Assembly: GCA_030693705.1 (NCBI GenBank)
Contig: JAUYAB010000062.1
Coordinates: forward strand, 1-64,000
Reading direction: 5' to 3'
DNA: 64,000 bases
DNA from: Ignavibacteria bacterium
GTDB lineage: Bacteria; Bacteroidota; Ignavibacteria; Ignavibacteriales; Ignavibacteriaceae
Below the pieces are notes generated by a model. It was not told where the DNA came from. It saw only the letters and a program-made list of their open reading frames with translations, and did no database searches. Shown here piece after piece: positions 27,399 to 35,486 of this stretch. How positions within the stretch are numbered: the first letter of the stretch is position 1; every line of letters begins with the position of its first letter. Position numbers and translations under genes: made by a program.

Positions 27399-28205
27399 AT
27401 GAGTGAATTTTCAACAGAACAGAAATATTTAGATATCTTTCTTACTCCAATTAAAAAATCTCTTGATTATCATCCAAAATTTGGAAACAGCCCAAAAGAA
27501 GAAGGATTTTCTTTAAAGGAATTTAAAAAACTTTATGGTTCTGATCCATTTTATTCATGGATAGGTTTGAATTCTGATTTAATGTATGCTGCTCATAAAG
27601 CGGCTGGAGGTATGACATCTTTGTACCGCCAAATAGGAATCGGATGTGAACAACTATTTCGCCAAATTATTATTGACAAGGCTGAATATTCTGACGAGGA
27701 TTATGCTTGTTGGTCTTACGAAGCAAAAACAAAATCTGGTTTTACAAAAACTTTATCCCTTGATGCTAGATTAGAAATTGGACAAATAAACAATATCACG
27801 GTACGTGAAAATGTTGTTAAATGGCTGCAAGAATATTCCAAAGAAATTAATATAAAAAATTTGCCACATAACGGAATCATATTTGAAGTTAGACAAGGAT
27901 ATAAAAGTAAAGATAGCAAGAGACAAAATGCAGATATAGATAATGCAACAGTCGCTTGGGCAAATGGTTATTTACCGGTATTCGCTATCTTTTCTTCACA
28001 AATCGATTATGACATTGTTCTAAGATATAGAAATAATCGATGCGGAATATTAACCGGAATTAATAATGATGATGTTAGCATCTCCTTGTTTGCTTTTTCA
28101 AAACAAATATTAGGATTTGATCTCGCGGAATTTTTTCAAAAGAAATCAAGAACTATAAAAAATAAATTAAATTTTGTGATAGAAAGTCTATTAAGTGCTA
28201 AATGA
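27399..28205 (+). CDS. Probable type II restriction endonuclease
   Basis: The 268-residue protein overlaps a DNA methyltransferase gene by 4 bp (ATGA), the classical restriction-modification arrangement. A candidate PD-(D/E)XK core is visible: Asp122 in 'LDARLEIG', then Glu163 in 'IIFEVRQGYKSKDSKRQ' with Gln166, Lys169, Lys171 and Lys174 in the charged segment after it. That segment is followed by 'NADIDNATVAWANGYLPVFAIFS' in two parts, as in several type II enzymes. The recognition sequence cannot be read from the protein. No controller (C) protein is visible upstream. Confidence comes more from context than from a firm family match. Confidence 0.72.
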   Translation: MSEFSTEQKYLDIFLTPIKKSLDYHPKFGNSPKEEGFSLKEFKKLYGSDPFYSWIGLNSDLMYAAHKAAGGMTSLYRQIGIGCEQLFRQIIIDKAEYSDEDYACWSYEAKTKSGFTKTLSLDARLEIGQINNITVRENVVKWLQEYSKEINIKNLPHNGIIFEVRQGYKSKDSKRQNADIDNATVAWANGYLPVFAIFSSQIDYDIVLRYRNNRCGILTGINNDDVSISLFAFSKQILGFDLAEFFQKKSRTIKNKLNFVIESLLSAK

Positions 28206-29443
28206 AACCACAATACGAATTATTTAATATATCTCAACGAAAAGATTATACTTTTAAGTATAATAGCAAACTTGGTCGGCATGGATGGTTAAGGCTTACA
28301 CCCGCCTACTCGGTAAAACTTGTTAAAGAAATCATTGATGAGATTTCGGATGTGAAATTTATATTGGATCCTTTTTCCGGTACCGGCACTACCGGTTTAG
28401 TTGCAGCCGAACATGGATTTAATGCAAATATTTTTGATATCAATCCATTTCTCGTCTGGTTCGGGAATACAAAATGTAAAAATTATCTTTTTGAAGATGT
28501 TGAATATCTCAGACATAAAAAAGAACAAATCTTAGAATTACTCCCTTCATACATTTCTCAACATAATTGGGAACCAGATATTCATAATATTGAGAGATGG
28601 TGGTCAAGAGACACCCTTCTTATTTTATCAGCCTTACATAAGTCGATTTGTGAAGTTATTGGGAATCCACAAGACAATTCCACCGGAAATTTATTGTGGG
28701 TTGCTTTTAATCGTCTAATTATTGATACATCATCTGCTGCTTTTAATCATGTATCAATGTCATTTCATAACTATGTTAAAATTCATGAACTTGATCAAAT
28801 TAGACAATTGTATTCGCTTTCGGTTGATCAAATACTAAGCAGCGTAAAAGTTTCTTTTATAGGAAATGCAAATGCATACTTATTTGACTCTAAAAATTTT
28901 GAAAACGGCTTTAATGATCAACGTTATTCTCATGTCATTACATCCCCTCCATACCCTAACAGAATAAGTTATATAAGAGAATTGAGACCATATATGTATT
29001 GGTCAAAATTTCTTTCAAATTCAAATTCAGCGGGTGAATTAGATTGGGAAAGTATCGGCGGAACTTGGGGTATTGCAACAAGTAGATTAAAAGATTGGCA
29101 ACCGACACAAACAGAATTACAGTCTGGCTTAAATAAAATAATTGAAAATATAGTCTCTACTGATCAAAAATACTCTAATTTGTTAGCCAAATATGTATTA
29201 AAATATTTCCATGACATGCACATACATTTTGATACGATGCGGAAACATTTATCAAATAACGCTCGAATCTATTATATAATTGGTAATTCATCTTTTTATG
29301 GGGCGGCTGTGCCTACGCATGAACTTCTTGCTGAATCTCTTCATCAACTTGGTTATAAAAATATTCAAACAAACGTAATAAGAAAGAGAAATACCAAAAA
29401 ACAACTATATGAATACTGTATTTCAGCTACGTATATAAAATAA
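28202..29443 (+). CDS. DNA methyltransferase of the restriction-modification pair (probably N4-cytosine or N6-adenine)
   Basis: The 413-residue protein has the SAM-binding motif I 'LDPFSGTGTTGLVAAEHGF' near residue 56, followed by 'IFDINPFLVWF' (motif II region). The catalytic motif IV 'TSPPYPNR' lies near residue 250. SPPY is typical of N4-cytosine methyltransferases, though some N6-adenine enzymes carry close variants. Motif I precedes motif IV, with a long insert between them that probably holds the target-recognition part. It overlaps the endonuclease gene by 4 bp and should protect host sites from that enzyme. Confidence 0.85.
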   Translation: MKPQYELFNISQRKDYTFKYNSKLGRHGWLRLTPAYSVKLVKEIIDEISDVKFILDPFSGTGTTGLVAAEHGFNANIFDINPFLVWFGNTKCKNYLFEDVEYLRHKKEQILELLPSYISQHNWEPDIHNIERWWSRDTLLILSALHKSICEVIGNPQDNSTGNLLWVAFNRLIIDTSSAAFNHVSMSFHNYVKIHELDQIRQLYSLSVDQILSSVKVSFIGNANAYLFDSKNFENGFNDQRYSHVITSPPYPNRISYIRELRPYMYWSKFLSNSNSAGELDWESIGGTWGIATSRLKDWQPTQTELQSGLNKIIENIVSTDQKYSNLLAKYVLKYFHDMHIHFDTMRKHLSNNARIYYIIGNSSFYGAAVPTHELLAESLHQLGYKNIQTNVIRKRNTKKQLYEYCISATYIK

Positions 29444-29666
29444 ATGCAGTATAAAGAGCCTTTCAATGCGAACAGTGTTTTTTAGTGCAGCATTTATTTA
29501 TATAACTGTGTTTACAAAACTAGTTGCTCTTTAAGGAAGTTTGTACTAAGAAACATTTTTATAAATAAAAGTTGTGTGAACAAAATCGTAATTGTTGTTT
29601 TGGGAGGCGGTTTTGTGGTTGCACCATTAGCTGGCGTTTGTCTCGCTTCATAACAAAAGGTACAAT

Positions 29667-30245
29667 ATGGATATTTTAGTCCCTAGTGAAAAATCCTCAG
29701 AACAATTGAGACATGAATTGATTGATTCTGTTAAAATCTTAAAATCTTCAATTCAGCTTTACGATGAAGGACAAAAGGAATTTTTTAAAATCATTTCTGG
29801 ACAACTTCGTTTGCTTCTGTGTGATACCAATAAAAATAAAGATAATTCTCTTGTTAACAAAGTATTCTTTAACTTTGAATTACATCCTTTATCATTCCAA
29901 ATTCCAGAGGAAAAACCTGGGATGACAATACTCTTTGCAATGTCCGGCACTTTAACATCCAACTCAACTCGAATTTTCGATATCTTCGATTTAACTGCAG
30001 CCAAAATTCCTTTGGAGAAGTGGTTGGAACAAAAAATATTTGACACAACTGTTTCTCTCCGCGGTTTAATTAAATCAGTTGCGGACAAGCTTGGAGGTGC
30101 ACATGTCGATAGCAACTTAAATGAAACACTTCAAAAGACATCAACAACTTTCATAAACGAAGATACAAGCCATTCTATATATCTACTTGAAATAGCAAGA
30201 TATATAGTTGATCAGCTTCAACATTGGATTAATAATAGAATTTAA
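29667..30245 (+). CDS. Uncharacterised 192-residue protein in the defence block
   Basis: The ATG at 29667 follows 'aaaaggtacaat'. The protein is soluble, with no signal peptide or membrane segment. It has a helical N-terminus ('LRHELIDSVKILKSSIQLY', 'FFKIISGQLRLLLCD') and then probable beta-strands. The C-terminus is helical ('SIYLLEIARYIVDQLQHWI'). I recognise no catalytic motif or family. It is separated by 223 bp from the methyltransferase and by about 200 bp from the next gene, so it is probably transcribed alone. Its location between a restriction-modification pair and T9SS proteins makes a defence role possible but unproven. Confidence 0.65.
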   Translation: MDILVPSEKSSEQLRHELIDSVKILKSSIQLYDEGQKEFFKIISGQLRLLLCDTNKNKDNSLVNKVFFNFELHPLSFQIPEEKPGMTILFAMSGTLTSNSTRIFDIFDLTAAKIPLEKWLEQKIFDTTVSLRGLIKSVADKLGGAHVDSNLNETLQKTSTTFINEDTSHSIYLLEIARYIVDQLQHWINNRI

Positions 30246-30329
30246 ATACTAGCTAATTTCTTTAAAAAGTAAAGGGTTCCTGCAGAGTGGGATAAACAAG
30301 AGAAAAATAAATTGTTAAATAATTAATAC

Positions 30330-30350
30330 GGCAGTGTTGGATTTTAACAA
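30330..30350 (+). repeat. Short degenerate relative of the dispersed ~52-bp repeat
   Basis: The stretch GGCAGTGTTGGATTTTAACA matches the first 20 bases of the repeat at 27292 and 32770 with only a few changes. It too lies about 100 bp upstream of a gene start. Similarity outside this stretch is not obvious. Confidence 0.35.
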
Positions 30351-30443
30351 CTTGAAACGCGAGGCGAAATAACACTTTGCTCCGCTGCATAAGGATGTAA
30401 ATAATATCTTTAGTTTAACACAATCAAATAAAAGAGGATGTAT

Positions 30444-32543
30444 ATGAAAAAAATATCTCAATTAGCCATTTTGATAACCTACCTGTTATTTAACATGGAA
30501 AGCTTATTAGCGCAATGGACTCAGACTAACGGTCCATACGGAGGGACAGTTAATTGTATCATCTCGGACACATCCAATCTTTATATCGGTACAGATAAGG
30601 GGGGAGTTTTTCTTTCTAACGACGACGGGTTAAGTTGGACAGCTATTAATACCGGTCTTACCAACACTACCATTAATGCTCTTGCTTTTTCAGGGCAAAA
30701 TCTTTTGGCAGGTACAGAAGGGGGTGGGGTTTTTCTGTCGGAAAATAAAGGGTTAACATGGAACGCGGTTAGTTTTCCTATCCCTTATGTAACAGCATTT
30801 ACGTCACTCGGGAATAATCTATTTGCGGCTACCTGGAACGGTCTTTACATCTCTACAAACAACGGTGTTACATGGGCTGGTTCGGGTCTAGTGAATACTT
30901 ATGTTTCATCTTTGTTAACAGACGGATTAAACATCTTAGCAGGAACTCATAGACTAGGTTTGTTCATATCTTCAGACACCTGTAAAACCTGGATTGTTTC
31001 TGATTCCGGAATGTCTCCGTCTTCAAAATGGGTTAACACGATTTTAATAGATTCAGCAGGCATCTTTGTAGGTACAGACGGAGGAGTGTTATTATCTAAA
31101 GACAACGGAATTAGCTGGGAATCTTATGGATTGTCCGATTTGTGGATTGGCGCTTTGGCTAAAACCGAAACAAATCTTGTTGCAGGTACAAATGAAGGTA
31201 TTTTTTTATCCGGCGATAACGGGACTAACTGGCAAAAATCTAACAGTGGCTTGACCTCCCTACGAATCAAAGTTTTAAAATCTGAAGGGGAAAAACTCTT
31301 AGTTGGTACATACGGAGGTGGTGTTTGTATTTCTTATGATAACGGTTTAAACTGGATCGCATCGAATAAAGGTCTTGCTAACACTTTTGTCACTGCACTT
31401 ACAGCAACAGATAACTCACTTTATACAGGAACATTTGGACAGGGTTTATTCCTTTCAGACAATCGTGGTGAAAATTGGACTTTACTCGACAGCGGGTTAA
31501 CAATCCCTTATATTCGTTCACTTGTAATTACTGATTCTTTCCTTTTAGCCGGCACCGGTCAAGATCATCCTTTGTCTGACGGTGGAGTATTTCGTTCAAT
31601 TAATAAAGGCAAAAACTGGACACGTGTTACCACAAATGAAGCAAATAAAACAATCTTCTGTTTAGCCAGGCGGGATACAATTATTTTTGGAGGCAGCTGG
31701 GCAGGGAAGGTTTTATCCTCATCAAATAGTGGTGTGGATTGGAGTATAAATAGTATTCCCAACGTTAGTGCTCCGGTGAGGGCATTGGCTCTTATTGATA
31801 GCAATCTATTTGCGGCTACCGATGCGGAGGGAATATTCCTTTCCACGGATAATGGAAGCTCATGGAAGGCTGTAAATGCAGGGTTGACGAATAAAATGGT
31901 GATTGCGCTTGCCCATGTTGGTACAACTCTCTTTGCCGGAACAACGGGGGACGGTGTGTTTCGTTCTACCAATAACGGTACAAGCTGGCAGGCTGTAAAT
32001 AACGGGCTTTCTAACAAAGACATTAGATGTCTCACTTTTATTGGTGAATACTTATTTGCAGGTGCTAGTTCCGGAAATATTTTTGTTTCAACAGATTATG
32101 GAACGAGTTGGACTGATGTGGATGCAAACTTACCGAATGCTGATGTTTGGGCAATTACTGCTTTTGGTTCTGATGTATTTGCCGGAACTTATGGTTCCGG
32201 TGTTCTTTGGCAAAGACCACTTTCAGAAATGGTTACTTCGATCAATGAACCGGCACCTAATAATCCGTTTACATTCAAAGTAAGACAAAATTACCCCAAT
32301 CCATTTAATCCGAAGACGATAATAAGTTATTCAATTCCCGAACAAAGTAACGTTACAATAATAATTTATGACGCGTTAGGAAGAGAAGTTGCAAACTTGG
32401 TTAATGAAGAAAAACAACCGGGAAGTTATGAAGTGGAATTTGAGTCGACAGTTGGCAGTCAGCCGTTGGCAAGCGGGATATATTTTTATCAACTTCGTGC
32501 CGGTGAATTTATACAAACAAAGAAGATGGTGTTGTTAAGGTAG
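30444..32543 (+). CDS. Secreted beta-propeller (BNR/VPS10-like) protein with T9SS sorting domain
   Basis: I prefer the second ATG (30444) because GAGG lies six bases before it; the first ATG is at 30438. The protein has about 699 residues. A signal peptide ending near 'LLAQ' is followed by some fourteen ~40-residue modules. Each contains 'VFLSxDNGxSW' and 'GLTN...ALA...LFAGT', typical of BNR/sortilin-type beta-propellers. The last 85 residues are a T9SS sorting domain ('RQNYPNPFNPKTIISYS', 'KMVLLR'). I recognise no catalytic residues of sialidases, so the function is probably binding or structural at the cell surface. Its sorting-domain DNA is nearly identical to that of the next gene. Confidence 0.8.
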   Translation: MKKISQLAILITYLLFNMESLLAQWTQTNGPYGGTVNCIISDTSNLYIGTDKGGVFLSNDDGLSWTAINTGLTNTTINALAFSGQNLLAGTEGGGVFLSENKGLTWNAVSFPIPYVTAFTSLGNNLFAATWNGLYISTNNGVTWAGSGLVNTYVSSLLTDGLNILAGTHRLGLFISSDTCKTWIVSDSGMSPSSKWVNTILIDSAGIFVGTDGGVLLSKDNGISWESYGLSDLWIGALAKTETNLVAGTNEGIFLSGDNGTNWQKSNSGLTSLRIKVLKSEGEKLLVGTYGGGVCISYDNGLNWIASNKGLANTFVTALTATDNSLYTGTFGQGLFLSDNRGENWTLLDSGLTIPYIRSLVITDSFLLAGTGQDHPLSDGGVFRSINKGKNWTRVTTNEANKTIFCLARRDTIIFGGSWAGKVLSSSNSGVDWSINSIPNVSAPVRALALIDSNLFAATDAEGIFLSTDNGSSWKAVNAGLTNKMVIALAHVGTTLFAGTTGDGVFRSTNNGTSWQAVNNGLSNKDIRCLTFIGEYLFAGASSGNIFVSTDYGTSWTDVDANLPNADVWAITAFGSDVFAGTYGSGVLWQRPLSEMVTSINEPAPNNPFTFKVRQNYPNPFNPKTIISYSIPEQSNVTIIIYDALGREVANLVNEEKQPGSYEVEFESTVGSQPLASGIYFYQLRAGEFIQTKKMVLLR

Positions 32544-32580
32544 AAAATTGGTAACCTCATTAATAGTGTACTTTTATACT

Positions 32581-32597
32581 GAGCGCCAAAGGCGCTC
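32581..32597. repeat. Perfect 7-bp hairpin
   Basis: The stem GAGCGCC/GGCGCTC closes the loop AAA, 38 bp after the propeller gene stop. No T-run follows, so it is not a standard terminator. Confidence 0.7.
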
Positions 32598-32769
32598 TGA
32601 TTAGGTGGGGAGTTGATTTTTACTAATATATGACTCCTAATGGAGTTAAGAAAACTAAGTACTTTAAAAATTGCAGATGTTTTATCTTTAAAGAGTAGAA
32701 TTAAAAATAAAAAACGATCCTCGTAGAGCTTACCCGGCTTAGATGGTGATCAATAAAAAGTTAATTAAT

Positions 32770-32821
32770 ATGGCTGTGTTGCTTTTTAACATAACACACC
32801 GTTTTACAATCAATTAATAAT
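32770..32821 (+). repeat. Dispersed ~52-bp repeat, copy 2
   Basis: It begins ATGGCTGTGTTGCTTTTTAA and ends near ATTAATAAT, in the same orientation as the copy at 27292. It lies 31 bp upstream of the next gene start. TGTGTT and AACACA within it could pair. Confidence 0.65.
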
Positions 32822-32852
32822 AGTGACTTGTATTAAAAAATTTAGGTATGCT

Positions 32853-35111
32853 ATGAAAACAAAGTTATTGAGTTATGTAATTTTACTATTACTTGTTCTC
32901 TCAGAAAAATATTATTCACAGCAATTGCTATATCCTGATATCCCTTCCAACGCTATTAATGATATAGTATTTGTTAATGATTCTTCCGGTTATTTTATTA
33001 CTTGTTATGGAAGTATTTATGTTACAAGCAATGGCGGAAATACCTGGGCATTACAGAAGCATTACCAAAGAAATAATTTAGCTCAAATAGAATTTATAAA
33101 TGAAACACAAGGTTTTATCTACTCACCTCCTTCTTTTATTGGAGATAATATTAGCTTTCTGTATAGTGGTGAAGAAATCGGTAACTTTTGGAATAGTGCA
33201 GATATAAATATTGAGGATGTATTAACTTTTATTCCAATCTCCAACAGTAAAATAATTAAATCTGATGATTACGGACAAATATCGATGTTGGATAATTTTT
33301 ACGAAAGATGGGACGTTAAATATCAAATGCCTCGATTTATAGGTGGTTGTCTTTCATTTCCATATGGTGAAATTGTTCAGTTCCATAATTTTGGAAATCA
33401 ACGAATCCTAGCATTGTGTAACAACGTGCATGCTTATAATAGTAATATCATTCAAGATTCACTTTCTTTTATTTTAGAATCAACTAATGAGGGAAATTCG
33501 TGGGACACTTTATGGATTGGACTAGAACACTTAATGCATTCTTTCGTATTTGTAGATGACTCGCTTGGTTGGATGGTCGGTGAAAATTCAAATATTTATC
33601 ATACCGCTGATGGCGGGCGAAACTGGATTATTCAATATGGTGATTCTTCATCTCAAGAGCATTATAATTTCAACAACATTAGCGCTGTTAACTCTAAAAA
33701 TATTTTTGCTCTTAATATTAATAGTGAAGTAGTTTTTTCAAATAACGGTGGAAATAGTTGGGAGAAGAAACAACTAAATTTAACCAACAGCATAAATTGC
33801 AAAATTGAAGCTAAAAAAAATGGAGAAGTATTTGTGTTTGGTAATGATCTAATAAAAACGAATGATAACGGTACTAGTTGGGCAAGAGTTAGTAAATCGT
33901 TAAAAGTAAATTTTCATAAGATTGATTTTGTAAGTGAAAAATTGGGGTGGGGTATTGGAAGTCTTGGAATTTTAAAAACTATTGATGGTGGAAGAAGCTG
34001 GGATGTACAGTACGAAAAAGAATATTTGTATGGAAATAGATCTATAGAGATGATCGACTCTCTCGAAGGTTGGGCTATAATTGAGGGAAAACTCTTACAC
34101 ACAAAAAATGGAGGGAGTGCATGGAATACAACCAATTTAACTTCTGATCTTTCGTTTATGCGTGGAGTAACTTTTTTGAATGAAGATGTGGGAGTGATTT
34201 TCGAATTCAGAAAAAAATCTACCGATTCAGTTTTTAATATGGTAACGACTGATGGCGGAATAACATGGAAAGAATATTTAATTGAGGCAAAAAATCAACA
34301 GTCCGACTATATTACTTCTTTTTTCAAAATGCAGTTTACCGATACAGACCATCTGTGGTTTGTGAACCAACAGGGGGTTTGGTTATCCAGAGATACGGCA
34401 AAAACTTGGAATATAATTGATAGTAATATTTCTTGTTTTTCAGGATTTGATTTTTATGATTCACTGACAGCAATGGTGGCATATAAGCAGGGAACGATGG
34501 CTTTTACGAAGGATGGATGTAAAACGTGGGAGTATGTTGATAATCCATATTCTTTCCAAACTAATGACATTGAGATAGTTGGTAATACTATGCAAGGATT
34601 GTTAACCGTTGCATGTGGTTATGATGGCACAATGGTTGCCTATTATTATGAGGGAGGAAGATTTGATTTCGTTTATAATATGGTTAGTTATACTACTAAC
34701 CTTTTAAATGATATAGAAGTTTTCATCAAAGATAATCGTCCTAATATTTGGTGGGCAGGCAATGGTTCCACTATTGTCTATAGATTAAGTGAATATTTAA
34801 TTACTGACATTAAAAATAATTATTCTTCCTCACCTCAAATATTTTCACTTTCACAAAACTATCCGAATCCGTTTAATCCATCGACGATAATTAATTATTC
34901 GGTTCCCAAACAAGGTAACGTTACAATAATAATTTACGATGCTTTAGGAAGAGAAGTTGCAAACTTGGTTAATGAAGAAAAACAACCGGGAAGTTATGAA
35001 GTGGAATTTGAGTCGACAATTGGCAGTCAGCCGTTGGCAAGCGGGATATATTTTTATCAAATAAGAGCTGGTGAGTTTATTCAAACAAAAAAGATGTTGT
35101 TGTTGAGGTAA
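32853..35111 (+). CDS. Secreted Ycf48/BNR-like beta-propeller with T9SS sorting domain
   Basis: I chose the ATG at 32853, directly before a signal peptide ('KTKLLSYVILLLLVL'); a GTG ten codons upstream is less likely. The protein has about 752 residues. Repeated 'TxDGGxSW' and 'SxNGGNSWEKK' motifs, with 'F.(N/D)...GW..G' strands between them, resemble Ycf48/BNR propellers. The C-terminus is a T9SS sorting domain ('SQNYPNPFNPSTIINYS', 'KKMLLLR'). It is related in design to the preceding gene but the propeller parts differ clearly. The function is unknown; surface display is expected. Confidence 0.78.
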   Translation: MKTKLLSYVILLLLVLSEKYYSQQLLYPDIPSNAINDIVFVNDSSGYFITCYGSIYVTSNGGNTWALQKHYQRNNLAQIEFINETQGFIYSPPSFIGDNISFLYSGEEIGNFWNSADINIEDVLTFIPISNSKIIKSDDYGQISMLDNFYERWDVKYQMPRFIGGCLSFPYGEIVQFHNFGNQRILALCNNVHAYNSNIIQDSLSFILESTNEGNSWDTLWIGLEHLMHSFVFVDDSLGWMVGENSNIYHTADGGRNWIIQYGDSSSQEHYNFNNISAVNSKNIFALNINSEVVFSNNGGNSWEKKQLNLTNSINCKIEAKKNGEVFVFGNDLIKTNDNGTSWARVSKSLKVNFHKIDFVSEKLGWGIGSLGILKTIDGGRSWDVQYEKEYLYGNRSIEMIDSLEGWAIIEGKLLHTKNGGSAWNTTNLTSDLSFMRGVTFLNEDVGVIFEFRKKSTDSVFNMVTTDGGITWKEYLIEAKNQQSDYITSFFKMQFTDTDHLWFVNQQGVWLSRDTAKTWNIIDSNISCFSGFDFYDSLTAMVAYKQGTMAFTKDGCKTWEYVDNPYSFQTNDIEIVGNTMQGLLTVACGYDGTMVAYYYEGGRFDFVYNMVSYTTNLLNDIEVFIKDNRPNIWWAGNGSTIVYRLSEYLITDIKNNYSSSPQIFSLSQNYPNPFNPSTIINYSVPKQGNVTIIIYDALGREVANLVNEEKQPGSYEVEFESTIGSQPLASGIYFYQIRAGEFIQTKKMLLLR

Positions 35112-35486
35112 GGAGTCTATAAATCCTCTACGAGGATTAAAAAGTGTATGGGAATGTTTTACAATAATATGACCTCTACGAGGTCATATCGAAAACATCG
35201 TAGATGTTTAATTACTGTAAAAAAACTATCTACCCAATAGGTGATCCTCGTAGAGGATCAATAAAATTTGGAAATGACGAGTTAGCGAAATAAAAATTTT
35301 CTCCATATTTTTACATCAAGGGTGAGCGATCACTCATATTTCAACTATTAAAACATAACATGGCAGACTCAGAACCAAAAGGTTACGGATTATCAATCGG
35401 ATGGTTGAATGGCTGCATGACTGATTGAAAACATTCATCCATTCATTTTCATTCATTCGTTTTTTTTATAAACTATCTAATTACTC
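35112..35486. other. 375-bp spacer holding a four-hairpin cluster
   Basis: Four perfect hairpins lie between 35122 and 35260 and are listed separately. The remaining 226 bp up to the M1 peptidase are AT-rich, with a short CATTCATTCATT-like tract near 35440, and hold no visible gene. Confidence 0.75.
35122..35260. repeat. Cluster of four perfect hairpins with TAC or GTA loops
   Basis: Hairpin 1 (35122-35138) has stem AATCCTC/GAGGATT and loop TAC. Hairpin 2 (35167-35189) has a 10-bp stem ATATGACCTC/GAGGTCATAT and loop TAC. Hairpin 3 (35193-35209) has stem AAACATC/GATGTTT and loop GTA. Hairpin 4 (35242-35260) has stem TGATCCTC/GAGGATCA and loop GTA. The loops of the last two are the complement of the first two, so the cluster as a whole has an inverted layout. 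Stems differ but pair perfectly, as in REP-like elements. Confidence 0.85.

Larger units (their letters stand above)
32544..32852. other. 309-bp spacer with hairpins and dispersed repeat
   Basis: It contains a perfect hairpin GAGCGCC-AAA-GGCGCTC at 32581-32597 and a smaller ACTCC-TAAT-GGAGT hairpin at 32633-32646. A GATCCTCGTAGAG stretch around 32717 resembles the hairpins after the next gene. The second copy of the ~52-bp repeat lies at 32770-32821. No gene is seen. Confidence 0.7.

Noticed and set aside
31565-32035. Minus-strand open frame of 156 codons inside the first propeller gene
   Set aside because: It mirrors the repetitive propeller coding sequence; the plus-strand product has a signal peptide, repeated blades and a sorting domain.
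22084-32543. Integron-like gene cassette array (all genes on one strand, repeats in spacers)
   Set aside because: No attC core pair (RYYYAAC with GTTRRRY) could be placed at consistent positions and no integrase gene is in the window. The dispersed ~52-bp repeat remains unexplained.
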